Positions 41,041-49,229 of a stretch of DNA of 64,000 bases are shown piece after piece. The first letter of the stretch is position 1. Each line of letters begins with the position of its first letter. The stretch comes from Kluyvera georgiana ATCC 51603. Its GTDB lineage: Bacteria > Pseudomonadota > Gammaproteobacteria > Enterobacterales > Enterobacteriaceae. Made by a program: the position numbers and the translations under genes. The DNA lies in assembly GCF_001654985.1 (NCBI RefSeq), contig NZ_LXEU01000024.1:41086-105085 (forward strand). Reading direction: 5' to 3'. Under the pieces are notes generated by a model. That model saw nothing but the letters and a program-made list of their open reading frames with translations. It was not told the DNA's origin and searched no databases.

Positions 41041-43911
41041 TTACATGTTTCCTAATGCATGCAGTATTTTTTCTGGGGTAAAGTGCCATTCGCGTAACCA
41101 GACGCCGCAGGCGTCGTGAATGGCGGTGGCAATCGCCGGTGCGGCGCCGTTAACGCCAATTTCAGAGATGGACTTAGCGCCAAAAGGCCCGACTTTATCA
41201 TCGCTGGGCACCAGTACCGCGCGGAAATCACGGGGAATATCGCCGATTTTAGGTGCGCCGTAGGCGCGCAGGTCGCGCGTGAGCGGGTGGCCTTCAGCAT
41301 CGTAGATAATTTCTTCGCTCAGGCTGTGGCCAATGGCGCGCAGCGTAGCGCCATAGATTTGCCCCAACGCCAGCTCCGGGTTAATCGGGGTGCCGCAGTC
41401 GAGCAGAGCGTAGAACTTATCGAGGCGAATTTCACCGGTGCGGGTATTGATCCCCAGCTCGACAAAGTTGGCGCCGTAAGGGAAGGCGAAATCAGGCGTG
41501 ATATAGCAGGCGGTGGCGGAAAGCGCGCCGAAACCTGTGCCGGTTTCGCCCTGATGGGCAATATCACCAAAGCTCACTTCACCTTGCTTGCCGCGAACCA
41601 CGCCCGGCGCAGCGATACTCACATCCTCCAGCGGCTCATTCAGCATTTGCGCGCCGTGGACGAGGATTTTGTCACGTAGATTTTCCGCCGCTTTACGCGC
41701 CGCGTTGCCGGAGAAGCAGGTGCCCGACGAGGCATAGGCGCCTTTATCGAATAGCGCGCTGTCGGTGTCGCCGGAGATCACCTGCACGTCGGCCAGCGGG
41801 CAGTGCAGTACTTCTGCCGTCAGCTTGGCGACGACGGTATCCAGCCCTGTACCGATGTCGGCGCCGCCGGACTGAACGATAAAGGTACCGTCAGATTCCA
41901 GCTTGATGAGACAGTTTGCCTGATCGATATCCGGGATCCCTGACTTTTGCATGATAATCGCCACGCCGCGTCCGATGCGCCAGTCACCTTGATGTGGTTT
42001 GGGCGATGACCATTGAATCATTTCCCGACCTTGACGCAGAATCTCTTCCAGCGCGCAGCTGGCAGCGGACGGTACTGAGGTTGGCGCTTTACCTTCACCA
42101 ATCGCCCCAAGAATTTTTAGCTCCTGCCCTTCGTGCACGCGGTTGCGTTCAATCATCTCCAGCTGATCGATTTGCAGCTGCTCCGCCAGCTCCGCCAGAG
42201 CCATCGTCAGTGCGAAATTGCCTTTTGGCGCGCCATAGCCCTGATAAGCGCCGGTTGGACAAATATTGCTGTAGTAGGTGGTGACCTGGAAATCGACGTT
42301 ATCGCAAGGGTACAGCGGCAGTGACAGCGCCGGGCCGTTACACGGCACCGTCAGAGCGTGGTTGCCATACGGCCCGGTGTTGGCGCAGAAATCCATCTTC
42401 ACGGCGGTCAGGCGGCCATCTTTTTTCGCCCCCAGTTTTACCGTCACTTTGGCGACGTGGCGTGAGGTGTTAGCAATGAACTCCTCTTCGCGGGTATAGC
42501 GGAAATAGACCGGACGCCCTGTGACGCAGGTCGCCCAGGCGCAAACCTCTTCTAACAGAATATCCTGTTTTGAACCGAATCCACCGCCAACGCGCTCTTT
42601 AATGACATGAACCTTGTGCTGCTTCATGCCGACGAGGCGTGCCACCTGGCGACGTACGTGCCACGGCACCTGGGTTGATGCATGAATCACCAGCCGATCG
42701 CCGTCCATACGGGTAAAGCAGATGTGGGTTTCTGCCGGACATTGCTGGGCCTGGGTCGAACGGTAGGTACGTTCAATGATCACGTCGGCATCGGCAAAAC
42801 CTTTCTCAATATCGCCGATGTGGCCATGGATGCTGGCGGCGATATTTTTACGCGGGCGTGCGCCGATCGGGAAGTTCACGATCATGTGCTCGCCGCGCTG
42901 TGCGGCGTGCAGGTTATCACCTTCCAGCGTATCCGGCGCGCCTACGCCGTACACAACCGGCTCGTCGTGTACGATAGGTGCATCCTCCGCCATGGCTTCA
43001 TCAATCGACATGACAGGCTTCAGGACTTCGTATTCAACGTCGATGAGCTTGAGCGCGGCCTGTGCAATCTCTTCATTTTCCGCGACGACGGCAGCCACCC
43101 GGTCGCCGACGTGGCGCAGTTTTTTACCAAACATGCGTCTATCGAGCGGCGAGGGTTCCGGCGCGCTTTGCCCGCCGGGGGTGTAGTAGAGATCGGGGCA
43201 GTTTCGCCAGGTAATGACGTGGACAACGCCCGGCAGGGCTTCCGCGCGGCTGACATCAAGATGGCTAATCAGCGCATGCGCGTGCGGGCTGCGCAGCATT
43301 TTGATGGCACAGGCATCTGCGGAGATGCGATCTTCGACGTAGCACGGTTTCGCCTGCACCATTTTGGCGGCATCCGTTTTAGGATGCAGCTTACCAATGA
43401 CGGTGAGATCGTCACGGAATGTCGGAGCAATTTCCAACGAGGCGTTTGGGTCGGCTTTACGAGCTACGGCCAATTCAACTACTTGATAATATTGCTGCCA
43501 GCCCGCATCACGGCTGAATAAACCGGACAGCGCATCGTCGATCTCTTCGCGACTGGGGGTGGGGATCCGATCAAGGAGATCGGTGATGATAAGCGCGGCA
43601 GCGGGGTCGTTATAGCCAGACTGCACAACGCCAACGTCGATCATTGCCTGCTGCACCAGGCTCGGCTCGTTCCACTTACCCAGTGATTCCGCAGTGAAAA
43701 TTTTTGCCTGATCCAGTTGGGCGGCGATCAATAACGATGCGTTGACAATATGACCATTAAAAAGAATGGCATCGGATCCTGCGAAACCAAAACCGTCGTC
43801 GCTGTTACGCACCGCGTGCAGACCAAGATTAAACAGCATTTTCTGTACGTTTTCGCCGGGATTAACCTTCATCTCCTGAGCCGTACCGTTGAGCGTGAAA
43901 TGAATAATCAT
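41041..43911 (-). CDS. xdhD: XdhD, molybdenum-binding hydroxylase subunit with fused ferredoxin-like domain
   Basis: The 956-residue protein is a xanthine-oxidase-family molybdoprotein equal in length and sequence to E. coli XdhD (YgfN). The large C-terminal part binds molybdopterin cytosine dinucleotide (GGGFGSKQD, QGYGAPKGNF, SGGADIGTG, and the GAKSISEIGVNGAAP end with the catalytic Glu region). The first 165 residues resemble the [2Fe-2S] subunit fold but lack its cysteine ligands. In E. coli it has been linked to purine oxidation and selenate reduction. The start at 43911 (MIIHFTLNG) fits E. coli and overlaps ygfM by four bases; an upstream ATG at 43938 would lie inside ygfM. Confidence 0.93.
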   Translation of the reverse strand: MIIHFTLNGTAQEMKVNPGENVQKMLFNLGLHAVRNSDDGFGFAGSDAILFNGHIVNASLLIAAQLDQAKIFTAESLGKWNEPSLVQQAMIDVGVVQSGYNDPAAALIITDLLDRIPTPSREEIDDALSGLFSRDAGWQQYYQVVELAVARKADPNASLEIAPTFRDDLTVIGKLHPKTDAAKMVQAKPCYVEDRISADACAIKMLRSPHAHALISHLDVSRAEALPGVVHVITWRNCPDLYYTPGGQSAPEPSPLDRRMFGKKLRHVGDRVAAVVAENEEIAQAALKLIDVEYEVLKPVMSIDEAMAEDAPIVHDEPVVYGVGAPDTLEGDNLHAAQRGEHMIVNFPIGARPRKNIAASIHGHIGDIEKGFADADVIIERTYRSTQAQQCPAETHICFTRMDGDRLVIHASTQVPWHVRRQVARLVGMKQHKVHVIKERVGGGFGSKQDILLEEVCAWATCVTGRPVYFRYTREEEFIANTSRHVAKVTVKLGAKKDGRLTAVKMDFCANTGPYGNHALTVPCNGPALSLPLYPCDNVDFQVTTYYSNICPTGAYQGYGAPKGNFALTMALAELAEQLQIDQLEMIERNRVHEGQELKILGAIGEGKAPTSVPSAASCALEEILRQGREMIQWSSPKPHQGDWRIGRGVAIIMQKSGIPDIDQANCLIKLESDGTFIVQSGGADIGTGLDTVVAKLTAEVLHCPLADVQVISGDTDSALFDKGAYASSGTCFSGNAARKAAENLRDKILVHGAQMLNEPLEDVSIAAPGVVRGKQGEVSFGDIAHQGETGTGFGALSATACYITPDFAFPYGANFVELGINTRTGEIRLDKFYALLDCGTPINPELALGQIYGATLRAIGHSLSEEIIYDAEGHPLTRDLRAYGAPKIGDIPRDFRAVLVPSDDKVGPFGAKSISEIGVNGAAPAIATAIHDACGVWLREWHFTPEKILHALGNM

Positions 43912-44687
43912 GCGATTTCCTCCCCCATTTGTAGGCAATCGGCATACAGATCCGCTACGACGACACCCGTGATATAGCGTTTATAGGCAACACTGCCGCG
44001 AAGGTCTTCCTGCGGGAAAATCGCCGCGCTGACGGCTTGCTCCAGCGAATTTCCTTCCCGATGCTGTTTTTCGACATCGCGCAGGCGCTGCGATTGAGCA
44101 CAGACGCCATCGAGGGCGATGCGTATGCCGTCGTGATCGGTAAGCGCCACGGCGGCGGTCACAACGGTTAACCCGGCCTGTGAGCGGCTGATTTTGCGGG
44201 TGGCGCAGGTTCGGTAAGGGTCCTGAATCACTATTTCGGTAATCAGACGATCGCCAGGATTAACCAGATAATCTTCCAGCGGTAGCGTTTCGCCGTTTCC
44301 GAAGAGCAGTAAGGCATCCAGCGCCAGCAGTACGGGCAGTAAAACGGACTCTTCCTGCCGGGCGGCAATTTCACCGCCGATGGTGGATTGATTGCGCAGG
44401 TGGCGGGAGTAGATAAAGCCGAGAGCGTCGTGTAATGCATTGGGGATAAAAGGGGTATCGCGTAACGTTTGCAAGGAGGTCATCGCGCCAATGCGCAGCT
44501 TACCGTTGTCCCAGTCTACCCATGCCAGTTCCAGATCCTGCAGAGAAATAGCGATACGTTTTTCGGTGCGCGTCGGCGTGGCGTTGAGTTTGCTACCGCC
44601 AGCGAACCAGACGGCGTCATCCTGGTAGTGGCGCTTCAGTTCTAGCGCCTGCTCGACGGAGTCCGGTTTGAAAAATTGTTCGATCAT
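43908..44687 (-). CDS. ygfM: FAD-binding subunit of a molybdenum hydroxylase
   Basis: The 259-residue protein belongs to the CoxM/XdhB FAD-binding family. The FAD contacts lie in VWFAGGSKLN (residues 26-35) and NQSTIGGEIAARQ. It equals E. coli YgfM (259). It is translationally coupled to xdhD and supplies its flavin domain. In E. coli ygfK and ssnA lie just upstream; here they are absent. A sigma-54 promoter candidate lies about 110 bases upstream. Confidence 0.92.
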   Translation of the reverse strand: MIEQFFKPDSVEQALELKRHYQDDAVWFAGGSKLNATPTRTEKRIAISLQDLELAWVDWDNGKLRIGAMTSLQTLRDTPFIPNALHDALGFIYSRHLRNQSTIGGEIAARQEESVLLPVLLALDALLLFGNGETLPLEDYLVNPGDRLITEIVIQDPYRTCATRKISRSQAGLTVVTAAVALTDHDGIRIALDGVCAQSQRLRDVEKQHREGNSLEQAVSAAIFPQEDLRGSVAYKRYITGVVVADLYADCLQMGEEIA

Positions 44688-44795
44688 AAACGTTCCTCGT
44701 GCTCCCCTCTTTGGTCAGGACAGAGGGTATATATCGGTTGCGGCCTTAACGGCCTGTGCATAGATGAGTTGTCAATTGAAATTGAGGGATATGCA

Positions 44796-44810
44796 GCAAC
44801 ATTCGCACCA
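44796..44810 (-). promoter_or_regulatory. putative sigma-54 promoter of ygfM-xdhD
   Basis: On the minus strand the sequence TGGTGCGAATGTTGC has GG and GC separated by ten bases, the invariant -24/-12 spacing, and fits TGGCACG-N4-TTGC at 9 of 11 positions. The predicted start is near 44784, about 97 bases before the ygfM ATG. Confidence 0.68.
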
Positions 44811-44976
44811 CTCTTGCGCAACGGAGGTATTAAAATAAAATTATGTGAGTAACTTCTAATCCTGAATCTACTTTGTGAAATATATCTCAGTTGGTCTGGG
44901 GGGCTTCGCGTGGTTTGCGGCGGCAGGAACTCTCATTTTTTGGGTTGCATTATTTTCTCGATAGCGGTGAGAATCT

Positions 44977-44991
44977 CTCATTATGATAATG
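44977..44991. promoter_or_regulatory. candidate enhancer/activator site upstream of ygfM
   Basis: CATTATGATAATG (44979-44991) is a perfect palindrome around one central base. Its longer form CTCATTATGATA recurs exactly upstream of xdhA (49062-49073). It lies about 170-180 bases upstream of the proposed -24 element, a usual distance for a bacterial enhancer-binding protein. The following GATAATGATAA also resembles part of a Fur box, so Fur is an alternative. Confidence 0.5.
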
Positions 44992-45037
44992 ATAAAAATA
45001 ACGGAGAAAGATTGATGGAGAATATAGGCGATAGATA

Positions 45038-45211
45038 AGAGACATCTTTGTTTCTGAGATTGCTGACAAACCCCTTGCCTGATAGCACTAAACCGTGTTT
45101 CTACGACATATTGATATCATGCTATTTGTTGGTCGGGTAAGACTCAGTCGCCACCCGACACAAACACGGCTCCATACTTTGTCAGCAGTTTGAGAGACAT
45201 CCTTGTCTCTC
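45038..45211. repeat. nested inverted-repeat element with REP-like core
   Basis: From outside in: AGAGACATCTTTGTTTCT (45038-45055) and AGAGACATCCTTGTCTCT (45193-45210) are near-identical palindromic units. TGCTGACAAA (45061-45070) pairs perfectly with TTTGTCAGCA (45178-45187). CCGTGTTT (45093-45100) pairs with AAACACGG (45162-45169). GTCGGGT (45132-45138) pairs with ACCCGAC (45153-45159); this core resembles a REP unit. The whole could fold into one long stem. The right-hand hairpin is followed by CTTTTT on the plus strand, as in an intrinsic terminator. Confidence 0.75.
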
Positions 45212-45219
45212 TTTTTGGC

Positions 45220-45699
45220 TCACTTTTCTTGTTCGCAGCGCTGAACGGTATCCACAATCATTTGATAACCCGTACAGCGGCACAAATTTCCCGCCAGCCC
45301 CCGACGAATTTCCAGGATGGTTAACGGCGAATTGTGCGGTTTGGCGAGCATGGCCGTGGTTGCCATGATAAGCCCTGGCGTGCAGAAGCCGCACTGTACG
45401 GCGCCCGATGTCGCATAGGCGTGCTGTATCGGCGATATTTTTTCGCCGCATGCCTCTCCCTCCAGCGTACGAATATGCTTACCGGCCGCCCAGGCCGCCA
45501 GATACAGGCAGCTATCAATGGCTACATCGTCAACCAGAACGGTGCAGGCGCCGCATTCACCTACGCAGCAGCCCTGCTTGACGCTAAGGAGCCCTTGTTC
45601 GCGGAGCAGCTCAGACAGCGGCATACCCGGCGCAACGCCGCCTTCAAACGAGATGCCGTTAATGGTGCATGCCAGCGTGATTCTGTCAGTGTGCTTCAT
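45220..45699 (-). CDS. xdhC: xanthine dehydrogenase iron-sulfur subunit
   Basis: The 159-residue subunit carries two [2Fe-2S] clusters. The plant-type set is [13 protein letters not shown] with the downstream Cys of DSCLYLAAW. The second set is [11 protein letters not shown] and [10 protein letters not shown]. All eight ligands are present. It aligns fully with E. coli XdhC (159). It transfers electrons between the molybdenum site of XdhA and the FAD of XdhB. It overlaps xdhB by four bases. Confidence 0.96.
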   Translation of the reverse strand: MKHTDRITLACTINGISFEGGVAPGMPLSELLREQGLLSVKQGCCVGECGACTVLVDDVAIDSCLYLAAWAAGKHIRTLEGEACGEKISPIQHAYATSGAVQCGFCTPGLIMATTAMLAKPHNSPLTILEIRRGLAGNLCRCTGYQMIVDTVQRCEQEK

Positions 45700-46574
45700 A
45701 GCAGCTTTCCTCCGGCCGCAACGACGGCCTCGCTAACCACTTTTTTGGTCATGGTTTGAATGAGATGCAGGCGAAATTCTTTACTGGCGCGCCAGGACGA
45801 ACGTGGGGCGACGTCCTGCAACACCGCCTCGCCGATAGCGTCCAGCGTGGCTTGTGTGAGCGGCGCATTGCGCGCGGTGTTCTCGGCGTGCTGACAGCGA
45901 ATTGGGGTAGGCGCCGCTACGCCGAAAGCGAGGCGCAGCTCGCTAATGCTATCGTTATGCAGGCGGCAGCGCGCCGCGCAGCCAATGGTTGAAATATCCA
46001 TCGCATCGCGCATGGCGTATTTAAAATGCGCACTTCCGATATTTTCGTCAGGCTGTGCGGGGAAGTGAAACGCCGCGACGATCTCCCCCTGCTCGAGGGC
46101 AACTTTACCCGGCCCGGTATGGAAACCGCTAATTGGGGTATAGCGGATGCCTTCAGGAGAGTGGATCTCCAGTATCGCCTCATAAATCAGCGTTGGGGTT
46201 GCTGAGTCGGCGCTGGTGGCTCCATTGCAGATATTGCCGCCATAGGTCGCGACGTTGCGTATCTGCGGGCCAGCAATGGACGCCGCCGCTGCGCACAGGG
46301 CGGGCAGGTGCCGCTGTGTCAGAGGGTGTTCAATCAATTCAGTGAAGGTCGTTGCTGAACCGATACGCAGATCGCCTCCTTGGGTGAAGGCGATACCGCG
46401 CAGTTCGTCCAGGCCATGAATATCGATAATGTGACGGTAGCGCGCATTGTGATGATGCAGTTGAATCAGGACGTCGGTGCCCCCCGCGAGCAATTTTGCC
46501 TGCGGGTGGTTAACCAGCAGGCCGATCGCTTCGGCGATGTTGGCTGCACGATGATAAGTGGCTATATCAAACAT
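45696..46574 (-). CDS. xdhB: xanthine dehydrogenase FAD-binding subunit
   Basis: The 292-residue subunit binds FAD and passes electrons to NAD+. FAD motifs are [13 protein letters not shown] and [15 protein letters not shown]. It aligns fully with E. coli XdhB (292). It lies between xdhA (10 bases upstream) and xdhC (4-base overlap) in one operon. Confidence 0.96.
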   Translation of the reverse strand: MFDIATYHRAANIAEAIGLLVNHPQAKLLAGGTDVLIQLHHHNARYRHIIDIHGLDELRGIAFTQGGDLRIGSATTFTELIEHPLTQRHLPALCAAAASIAGPQIRNVATYGGNICNGATSADSATPTLIYEAILEIHSPEGIRYTPISGFHTGPGKVALEQGEIVAAFHFPAQPDENIGSAHFKYAMRDAMDISTIGCAARCRLHNDSISELRLAFGVAAPTPIRCQHAENTARNAPLTQATLDAIGEAVLQDVAPRSSWRASKEFRLHLIQTMTKKVVSEAVVAAGGKLL

Positions 46575-46584
46575 GGTGTTATCC

Positions 46585-48882
46585 TTAAATCAGACCGGCC
46601 TGGTGAAATTCTTCAAACAACCGTTTGGGCGTCAGCGGCAGCGTATTAATGGCCACGCCGGTCGCCATTCTGACAGCGTTACGAATGGCAGCGGCGACGG
46701 GAATAATCGGCGGCTCACCCAGTGATTTATGCCCGTAAGCGGACTGCGGCTCCTGCGTTTCGATAAAGGCGCTTTCCAGGGGCGGCAGATCCGGCATGGT
46801 CGGCATTTTGTAGTCCAGCAGGTTCGGGTTACGCACGATGCCGCTTTGTGCATCAATGATCATCTCCTCAAATAGCGCCCAGCCGATCCCCATTCCCATG
46901 CCGCCATGAACCTGGCCTTCCGCCAGCAGCGGGTTGAGAATACGCCCGGAGTCATGAACGTTAAGCATGCGGTTGATGGTCACTTTGCACAGGTCCAGAT
47001 CCACGCTCAAGTCGACAAAGGTGCAGCCAAACGCCGGTGGGTTAGTGGTGGTTTTTACCGAACACTCTGCCGACAGCTGGCCGCCGCGATCGGGGTGATA
47101 AAACGTATCCATCGCCAGCTCCTGTATGGATAACAGCGGTGTTTCCGGGCGGTCGATAAGGACGATAAAACCTTTCTCCAGCGTCAGGCTCATGGCGGAT
47201 TGATGGAGCATCTCCGCGGCATGGGCGATAATTTTTTCTTTTAACTGTAGTGCGGCCTGACGTAGCGCAGGAGCGGCGACATAGCTTTGGCGCGAGGCGA
47301 ATGCGCCAGGGTCGAAGGGGGTAATATCGGTATCCTGCGTTGAAATAACGTGAACGAAGCTGACAGGAACGCCGACGGTTTCGGCGACCATTTGGCTAAA
47401 GACGGTATCTGCGCCCTGGCCGATTTCCGTGGCGCCGCTCTGGACGTGAATTCTCCCGTCCTGATTCATCAGCAGGCGCGCACCGGCTATCTCTACGCCA
47501 ACGGGCCAGGTATTGGAGGTATAGCTGAAGCAGGCGACGCCGACGCCGCGACGAATGCGTCCCTGCTGATGCTGACACTCCTCACGGCGCTTATCCCATT
47601 CAAAGAGCTCACGGCCTTTTAGCAGGCACTCCGGCAGCCCGGCGCTGTAGATTGTTTTGCCGGTAATCGGGTTGGTATCGCCTTCCTGCGCGGCGTTGCG
47701 CAGGCGCACGTCCAACGGATCCAGTCCTAGTGCCGCCGCCGCGTCATCCAGCATGGATTCGACGGCGAAGACCACCTGCGGCGCACCGTATCCTCGCATG
47801 GCGCCAGCGGACGGTAAATTGGTGTAACAAGTGGTAGAACGGTAACTAAAGGCGCTGCGCGGGTAGAGATAGGCCACTTTATTTCCCCCAGCGGAGGCGA
47901 TCGAATGGCCGTGTGAGGCATAGGCGCCGGTATTGGAGAGTACGTCCAGGCTGTAGCCTTTTAATGTACCGTCTCGATCGATCCCGAGCTGGCCGTTGAG
48001 CGTAAAGGCATGCCGGGTACGGGAAGCCAGAAAGCACTCTTCGCGGCTGAGGGCGACTTTCACCGGAATGCCGCCGAGTTTTGTGGTTAGAAACGCTGCC
48101 ATCGGCTCTTCCAGCACATCCTGCTTATTGCCAAAGCCACCGCCAACGTAGGGCTTGATAATTCGGACCTGTGACCAGGCTAGCCCCAGAGATTGGGCCA
48201 CGACGCGGCGTACGATATGCGGAATTTGCGTGCTGGAGACAATAGTGATTCGCGAATCCTCCTCCATCCAGGCAAAGCAGGTGACGCCTTCCATGTGGCA
48301 ATGTTGAATCACCGGCGTCTGATAGCGTCCCTGTATTTGATAATCGGCCTGCGCGATAGCCTGCGACACATCGCCTGTGGACATTTCGCTCTGTTTCAGT
48401 AAATTACCGCCCTCATGGATCTTAACGGCATCCGGTGAGAGCGCGGTTTCAGGCGTGGTAATCACGGGGAGAGGCTGCCAATCGACCTCGACTAACCGCG
48501 CCGCTTTCTCGGCGGTCAGTTCGTCTCTGGCGACCACGATAGCCACCGCATCGCCGTGGTGGCGCACATGGCGAGTGAGCAGGTAGCGATCGGCAACATC
48601 GCGCTTATCTTCATCTAATACCCATGCGTGGCCCGCCGTGGCAAAGGGAATGGCAGGCACGTCTTCCCAGGTAAATATCGCCAGTACGCCAGGCAGGCTT
48701 CTGGCTTCATCGCAGTGAATACTATTGGCATAGCCGTGTGCGATAGGGCTACGAACATACTTTGCATAGCACATGCCCGCCATCACATAGTCATCGGTAT
48801 ACCGTGCTCGCCCGGTGACCTTTGCGATGGCATCGACGCGCATGCAGGTATCGCCAACGGCGGCCGTTCTTCGAGTTCCCAT
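46585..48882 (-). CDS. xdhA: xanthine dehydrogenase molybdenum-binding subunit
   Basis: The 765-residue subunit holds the molybdopterin and oxidises hypoxanthine and xanthine to urate. Cofactor and substrate motifs are VGGGFGNKQDVLEEP, RGYGAPQVVFA, SGATEIGQGADT and the C-terminal AYGHKSLGEPPIIPVAAAIRNA (region with catalytic Glu). It matches E. coli XdhA (752), with 13 more residues at the N-terminus (MGTRRTAAVGDTC). The longer start is preferred here because GAGGGAAG precedes the ATG at 48882; the E. coli-type start at the internal Met is possible. Confidence 0.95.
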   Translation of the reverse strand: MGTRRTAAVGDTCMRVDAIAKVTGRARYTDDYVMAGMCYAKYVRSPIAHGYANSIHCDEARSLPGVLAIFTWEDVPAIPFATAGHAWVLDEDKRDVADRYLLTRHVRHHGDAVAIVVARDELTAEKAARLVEVDWQPLPVITTPETALSPDAVKIHEGGNLLKQSEMSTGDVSQAIAQADYQIQGRYQTPVIQHCHMEGVTCFAWMEEDSRITIVSSTQIPHIVRRVVAQSLGLAWSQVRIIKPYVGGGFGNKQDVLEEPMAAFLTTKLGGIPVKVALSREECFLASRTRHAFTLNGQLGIDRDGTLKGYSLDVLSNTGAYASHGHSIASAGGNKVAYLYPRSAFSYRSTTCYTNLPSAGAMRGYGAPQVVFAVESMLDDAAAALGLDPLDVRLRNAAQEGDTNPITGKTIYSAGLPECLLKGRELFEWDKRREECQHQQGRIRRGVGVACFSYTSNTWPVGVEIAGARLLMNQDGRIHVQSGATEIGQGADTVFSQMVAETVGVPVSFVHVISTQDTDITPFDPGAFASRQSYVAAPALRQAALQLKEKIIAHAAEMLHQSAMSLTLEKGFIVLIDRPETPLLSIQELAMDTFYHPDRGGQLSAECSVKTTTNPPAFGCTFVDLSVDLDLCKVTINRMLNVHDSGRILNPLLAEGQVHGGMGMGIGWALFEEMIIDAQSGIVRNPNLLDYKMPTMPDLPPLESAFIETQEPQSAYGHKSLGEPPIIPVAAAIRNAVRMATGVAINTLPLTPKRLFEEFHQAGLI

Positions 48883-48928
48883 TTCTCTTCCCTCAATATC
48901 AATCTATTTAGGTCAATATTGAGAACAG

Positions 48929-48943
48929 GCAATAACTACGCCA
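48929..48943 (-). promoter_or_regulatory. putative sigma-54 promoter of xdhABC
   Basis: On the minus strand TGGCGTAGTTATTGC has TGGC and TTGC with GG-N10-GC spacing, matching the -24/-12 consensus. The predicted start is near 48917, about 35 bases before the xdhA ATG. Confidence 0.68.
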
Positions 48944-49061
48944 GTAATGGGGAATAAATAATTGAGAATAAGGAAGTGTGAGCGCTATATAAATATATCA
49001 CGAAGTTGCTGCAAAATATGGAAAGGCATTCGTGCTAAATTATCAATATGATAAATATAAA

Positions 49062-49090
49062 CTCATTATGATACGAAGCGATATGATAAT
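49062..49090. promoter_or_regulatory. candidate enhancer/activator site upstream of xdhA
   Basis: CTCATTATGATA (49062-49073) is an exact copy of the motif upstream of ygfM. Its palindromic partner ATAATG occurs at 49086-49091, so the two half-sites CATTAT and ATAATG are present but spaced. It lies about 120 bases upstream of the -24 element. Confidence 0.5.
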
Positions 49091-49191
49091 GCGGGAAGGG
49101 AATTGGATATATATTGTTACTGAATGAATAAAAGTTAATGCAATATGATTTTATCTTCTTTTCCTAATATTCAATATCAATGAGTGTAATG

Positions 49192-49218
49192 TGCCGGGCC
49201 ACGTTAGGCAGCCCGGCA
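49192..49218 (-). other. hairpin downstream of mutS
   Basis: TGCCGGGC (49192-49199) and GCCCGGCA (49211-49218) form a perfect 8-bp stem 12 bases after the mutS stop. The minus strand continues CATTACACTCATT with no T-run, so it may stabilise the 3' end rather than be a strong intrinsic terminator. Confidence 0.5.
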
Positions 49219-49229
49219 GTTGGTATGGA

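Larger units (their letters stand above)
44688..45219. other. non-coding region between ygfM and xdhC
   Basis: These 532 bases have no convincing gene on either strand. They contain the proposed sigma-54 promoter of ygfM-xdhD (44796-44810), the activator-site candidate (44977-44991) and the nested inverted repeat 45038-45211. The region is AT-rich between 44820 and 45060. Confidence 0.7.
48883..49229. other. non-coding region between xdhA and mutS
   Basis: These 347 AT-rich bases contain no plausible gene. They hold the proposed sigma-54 promoter of xdhABC, the shared activator motif (49062-49073), an inverted repeat CTCAATAT/ATATTGAG (48892-48899 and 48916-48923) at the predicted transcript start, and a GC-rich hairpin behind mutS. 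Confidence 0.7.

Noticed and set aside
44979..44998. Fur box upstream of ygfM
   Set aside because: GATAATGATAA matches half a Fur site but the second half (AAATAACG) does not; the same CATTATGATA motif upstream of xdhA lacks the Fur pattern, so a shared activator site is preferred.
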